Position numbers and translations under genes: made by a program. Of a stretch of 28,579 bases of DNA, positions 25,695 to 28,579 are shown in pieces. Below the pieces are notes generated by a model, which was given only the letters and a program-made list of their open reading frames with translations, was not told the DNA's origin and searched no databases. The stretch comes from a virus: positions 1-28,579 of IMG/VR virus record IMGVR_UViG_3300027763_000186. One strand, written 5' to 3'. Each line of letters begins with the position of its first letter. Within the stretch, counting starts at the first letter, position 1.

Positions 25695-25723
25695 ATTATA
25701 CTGCCTACTTATCAGTATGTCAA
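25695..25723 (-). promoter_or_regulatory. sigma70 promoter of a leaderless transcript
   Basis: TTGACA, 17 nt, TATAAT, then ACACTT and ATG; its -35 overlaps the last codons of the gene upstream. Confidence 0.85.
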
Positions 25724-26443
25724 GTGGTTTGATGTTTTAAATGGTTTGCCGTGGTGGGCATTTTCTAACTGAGTCATAATTTTATGCTTCATTTGTATGA
25801 CTTTTGGATGATGGTGATTGTAATCAAAGGACTTCATAAATCGTCCCCAGCCGTTGGGACGAACTCGTTTTGGAATAGCACTGTCTAGATATTCTTTAAT
25901 AGCCTTGGGTTCAAATCCAAATTTATCAATCATGTCTTGTGCTAGATTAAAACTGTGTGCGCCCATTTCGTCACGATGACCGTAGTACTCTTGCCAAGCA
26001 CGATCTTTGGCATAGTAGGCAGTGCTTTCATATCCCGGAATGTCTTTGAAATTTCTAGCACGGTACTGTCTAGTATGAATAATTTCATGTAACACAGTAT
26101 CAGCAAATAGTCGACAAATACGCTCCCAACGATATAGACTAGTCTTCATTGTGTCAGCTGTAGTAGGAAACGCTAGTTCTATCTCAATAAAACGCTTGTT
26201 GCCTGCTTTATCAAAATAACTATGATAAGCGCCACCAATCCATAACTCACCTTTTTTAACTGGCTTGTGTCTACTACTAGTCACTTTGACTGGTAAGTGA
26301 GATTTAATATGCTTACTCATTAGTTTGGTAATTTCGCCTATAGATAGTCGACGATCTACAATCTCAGTTTTGAGCTCGTAGAGCATGGAGTATAAAGTAT
26401 CTCGATCTAAAAGTGACCAGTTAAATGGTTTTCTGTGACCCAT
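25712..26443 (-). CDS. SprT-like zinc metallopeptidase, long form
   Basis: A 243-residue protein with TVLHEIIHTRQYRAR (HExxH at about 117-121) and a downstream AWQEYYGHRDEMGAHSFNLA that may give a third ligand. The C-terminal 50 residues are His- and Lys-rich. Substrate unknown. Ribosome site AGGAGCC. Shares the HExxHxRQ core with 5237-5638. Confidence 0.7.
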   Translation of the reverse strand: MGHRKPFNWSLLDRDTLYSMLYELKTEIVDRRLSIGEITKLMSKHIKSHLPVKVTSSRHKPVKKGELWIGGAYHSYFDKAGNKRFIEIELAFPTTADTMKTSLYRWERICRLFADTVLHEIIHTRQYRARNFKDIPGYESTAYYAKDRAWQEYYGHRDEMGAHSFNLAQDMIDKFGFEPKAIKEYLDSAIPKRVRPNGWGRFMKSFDYNHHHPKVIQMKHKIMTQLENAHHGKPFKTSNHLTY

Positions 26444-26476
26444 AGAGGCTCCTAGCTTACTACCTATTTAGCTGTA

Positions 26477-26758
26477 TTATTCAGGAATGTACTGGCCAAA
26501 TCCGTTTTCTATAAAATGACTGTATATTTGGTCTTTGTCTAGTTCATCCATTTCCTTAACAAGTTTAGCAAACTCGTTGATATTAGTAATGCCTTGACTA
26601 GATTTGGCTTCTACAAGCATCTGCAAAACGTCAGCTAAATGAGCTAAAAATTGCAGACCCACGTCTATATCACCATCCTCTAGTAGTTTATATGCACGTT
26701 CTGCTTGGTTGGAGCAGTAGTCAAACATACTAGATTCAAATTTTTGATTTTGTACCAT
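26477..26758 (-). CDS. Hypothetical protein, 93 aa
   Basis: Helical; MVQNQKFESSMFDYCSNQAE to GFGQYIPE. Ribosome site AAGGAAA. Not recognised. First gene of the minus-strand block at the strand switch. Confidence 0.65.
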   Translation of the reverse strand: MVQNQKFESSMFDYCSNQAERAYKLLEDGDIDVGLQFLAHLADVLQMLVEAKSSQGITNINEFAKLVKEMDELDKDQIYSHFIENGFGQYIPE

Positions 26759-26784
26759 TTTCCTTCTTTAAGTTAAGTGTGCTT

Positions 26785-26813
26785 ATTATAGCAATAGTAT
26801 TTACACAAGTCAA
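26785..26813 (-). promoter_or_regulatory. sigma70 promoter
   Basis: TTGACT, 17 nt, TATAAT, before the 93-aa gene. Confidence 0.85.
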
Positions 26814-26828
26814 GATATTTTCTACTCA

Positions 26829-26836
26829 GATAAATA
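26829..26836 (+). promoter_or_regulatory. T4-late-like promoter box GATAAATA
   Basis: Seven of eight bases of TATAAATA, 24 bases before the first gene of the plus-strand operon. No good sigma70 pair is seen on this strand, in contrast to the minus side. Confidence 0.5.
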
Positions 26837-26860
26837 CTGACATAAAGAGCGGAGCGAAAA

Positions 26861-27142
26861 ATGGGCGATATTTTCAAACTTATTGGTGATCTGGGAATGC
26901 CAGTTGCGGCAGCATTGGCTGGCGGCTACTTTGTATATCTAACAATCAAATTGTTGTTACAGGGAGTACTTGGTAGCATTAACGGAATGAAGGGCATTAT
27001 TATTGCTCTTGATAATCGTGTTAAGACCATGAATCACGATGTTATCCGTATTGACACAGTTGTATCCAACGCACTGGGACTAAAACCCGATGTTGACCGT
27101 ATTAGCCGTGCAGACGGCAAAAACGATGCAAGGAGAGATTAA
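26861..27142 (+). CDS. Small membrane protein, holin-like (tentative)
   Basis: A 93-residue protein with one strong membrane segment (MPVAAALAGGYFVYLTIKLLL, residues about 12-32) and a charged C-terminal helix, the form of class III holins and of small phage membrane proteins. Ribosome site CGGAGCG. The partial protein at the right edge begins in a similar way. Its place before an adhesin fits a late gene. Confidence 0.55.
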   Translation: MGDIFKLIGDLGMPVAAALAGGYFVYLTIKLLLQGVLGSINGMKGIIIALDNRVKTMNHDVIRIDTVVSNALGLKPDVDRISRADGKNDARRD

Positions 27143-27336
27143 TGCGACATTACGATTATGATTGGGATTTAGAGCCCGAGTGGATTAAGTTTGACCCTGA
27201 GTTAAACATAGACAAACTAGGTTGGAAGGCTGGCGACTGTTTTAAGATTGTCAATGTCGACGGGCAGGCTATGTTAGTTAAACTAGATCCTCTAGAACAG
27301 TTTGTAAAAGGACATAAGGTGAACTGCAATGAATAA
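27142..27336 (+). CDS. AbrB-like small protein, 64 aa
   Basis: LGWKAGDCFKIVNVDGQAML resembles QGWKEGDTMHIEASDGQLII of the AbrB-like protein at 1892-2059, so the swapped-hairpin half is probably shared. The acidic N-terminus differs. ATG overlaps the previous stop; ribosome site AAGGAGAG. Confidence 0.55.
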   Translation: MRHYDYDWDLEPEWIKFDPELNIDKLGWKAGDCFKIVNVDGQAMLVKLDPLEQFVKGHKVNCNE

Positions 27337-27475
27337 ATGGGACGCATGGTGGGATAGTTTAAGCCCTACAACAAAAGAATATTTAAAAGCACAACCACTA
27401 TGGCACGATGTAGACATGTTTAAGGCTGCGGCATTTGGAGCATTCGTTGGCTTTTTGATTGGCTTACTATTTTAA
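27329..27475 (+). CDS. Small membrane protein, 48 aa
   Basis: Starts MNKWDAWWDSLSPTTKEYLK and ends in a membrane helix (AAAFGAFVGFLIGLLF). Overlaps the previous gene by 8 nt. Function unknown. Confidence 0.65.
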   Translation: MNKWDAWWDSLSPTTKEYLKAQPLWHDVDMFKAAAFGAFVGFLIGLLF

Positions 27476-27484
27476 GGAGCAAGC

Positions 27485-28465
27485 ATGCCTTTTTATATTT
27501 GGAACGGTAAAGAATATACCACTGATTTTAATTGGGCAACTGGTCCAGACGGAAAATTAATATCTGCACCTGTTAATGACTATCGTGGATTAACAACAGA
27601 GGAAGAAATTGTGAATCAAGAAACTATATTAAACTATTATGAAACACTAACCATTGCGGATCGTGCGTCATTGATTACTGCGTTACGCACAGAAGAGATT
27701 GCCGTCCAGGCACGTGAACGAGCAGAGCGAACAGCACGTAACAAATCCCTAGGCGTTCATACTGGCAAGACTATAGATGAATATAGTAAAAGTGCTTGGC
27801 AGATTAAACAAGACTATCCGGACAGTGAAGATGGTGTATACTGGATACAGAATGATGCGATCAACAATGGCGATCCATTCCAAGTCTATTGTGATATGAC
27901 TACATTAGGTGGCGGTTGGACATTGATTGTACAAAATTCAGCGTGTGAGTGGCAAACTAATCAAGTGTTTTTACTTAATGAGACAAGTGCTCCTACGCAG
28001 TTAGTAGGATATGATATACAGTCAACTGACTATAACTATAGTATCTTAAGTTGGGCCGATAAGATTAAAAGTGCAGAGTCAGGATTTGATTTTATGATCA
28101 CAGCTCGTGAACATGGATCACTAGGCGGTGCATGGAAAGCCAATGAGGCATATTCATTTGTACAGACTCTTGAAGAAGGCAGTTTGGGTGATGCACAGTT
28201 AGGCACACCAGGCTGGCGCAAGAACATTACAGAATTAGCACGTTGGGGCTACAATGGTAATACGTGGGATTATAGTGACGAGGCTATGGAAGCACGTATG
28301 CCTTGGGTAGGTATTGGTATTAACTATGGTTGGTTGACCACAGATGGATTCCGTGGAGGCTGGTGGGGTACATTAATCACTGGTGGTGGTTGGAATCCTG
28401 CTCCTTGGTTGAGCAACATCGAAGACGGTGCTCGTCCAGGTGTTATCTGGTACTGGGTAAGATAA
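27485..28465 (+). CDS. Fibrinogen-related-domain adhesin / tail-fibre protein
   Basis: A 326-residue protein. After an N-terminal part with a coiled helix (AVQARERAERTARNK), residues 105-150 read SAWQIKQDYPDSEDGVYWIQ and PFQVYCDMTTLGGGWTLI, the opening of the fibrinogen C-terminal domain (GVYWI...PFxVYCDMTTxGGGWTLI). The C-terminal half is Gly/Trp-rich (GWWGTLITGGGWNPAPW). Such domains bind acetylated sugars; in phages they serve as receptor-binding parts of tail fibres. Ribosome site AAGGAGC. Confidence 0.8.
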   Translation: MPFYIWNGKEYTTDFNWATGPDGKLISAPVNDYRGLTTEEEIVNQETILNYYETLTIADRASLITALRTEEIAVQARERAERTARNKSLGVHTGKTIDEYSKSAWQIKQDYPDSEDGVYWIQNDAINNGDPFQVYCDMTTLGGGWTLIVQNSACEWQTNQVFLLNETSAPTQLVGYDIQSTDYNYSILSWADKIKSAESGFDFMITAREHGSLGGAWKANEAYSFVQTLEEGSLGDAQLGTPGWRKNITELARWGYNGNTWDYSDEAMEARMPWVGIGINYGWLTTDGFRGGWWGTLITGGGWNPAPWLSNIEDGARPGVIWYWVR

Positions 28466-28475
28466 GGAGTAATAT

Positions 28476-28579
28476 ATGGATGTTGTAGAACTCGTAAACA
28501 AATATGGATTTCCTATTGTCATGGCAGTGGGAATGGGTTTCATTATCAAATACGTTTGGGAATGGGCCACTAAAGAAGT
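28476..28579 (+). CDS. Small membrane protein, cut by right edge
   Basis: Begins MDVVELVNKYGFPIVMAVGM and continues as a hydrophobic segment before a charged stretch at the edge; resembles the start of the protein at 26861. Ribosome site AAGGAG. Confidence 0.6.
   Translation, partial: MDVVELVNKYGFPIVMAVGMGFIIKYVWEWATKE

Noticed and set aside
1-28579. CRISPR array
   Set aside because: No regularly spaced direct repeats; the repeated TTCGA and CCA patterns belong to tRNA genes.

Overview
The window reads as a piece of a large double-stranded DNA tailed phage (T4-like in style) that infects a Gram-negative proteobacterium. The signs are short tightly packed genes, a tRNA array of about 39 genes, phage-type enzymes (DexA-like exonuclease, polynucleotide-kinase-like P-loop protein, tyrosine phosphatase, SprT-like peptidases), GATAAATA late-promoter-like boxes and a fibrinogen-domain adhesin. 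About a dozen promoters match the host sigma70 consensus (TTGACA, 17 nt, TATAAT). A two-piece (permuted) tmRNA and a TIGR02001-like outer-membrane protein suggest an alpha- or, more likely, betaproteobacterial host. That host assignment is inference.

Layout. 1-6428: minus-strand operons of small enzymes, including a partial HNH protein, a ParB/DGQHR-like protein, translation initiation factor IF-1, an AbrB-like protein, an exonuclease, a kinase, a phosphoesterase, a metallopeptidase and a phosphatase. 6511-8470: a DUF2828/vWA (Ro60-like architecture) protein preceded by a promoter and three tandem copies of a structured RNA element. 8500-17012: the tRNA array, covering all 20 amino acids plus an initiator tRNA. 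It is interrupted by a GNAT-like protein, a cytochrome P450, RNA polymerase omega, a radical SAM protein, small basic proteins and many structured non-tRNA segments. 17013-21085: small proteins, an SGNH hydrolase, a rubredoxin/rubrerythrin pair and the outer-membrane protein. 21089-23028: hypotheticals and an AAA+ ATPase. 23160-23556: the permuted tmRNA. 23560-26758: small basic proteins, a cold-shock protein, a histone-H1-like protein, a second SprT-like peptidase and hypotheticals. 26861 to the end: a plus-strand operon of small membrane proteins, an AbrB-like protein and the adhesin.

How it fits together. The phage carries parts for most steps of gene expression: omega for RNA polymerase, IF-1 and an initiator tRNA for initiation, a full elongator tRNA set, tmRNA for ribosome rescue, a cold-shock RNA chaperone and a Ro60-like RNA-binding protein. 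Two RNA features look new: six copies of an element with a covarying 7-8 bp stem (AGGATNN/NNATCCT) and a conserved ACAGCAA, and a set of tRNA-like elements closed by long AU-rich stems. Four promoters place TATAAT exactly six bases before an ATG, implying leaderless mRNAs. Several terminators contain the -35 box of the next promoter.
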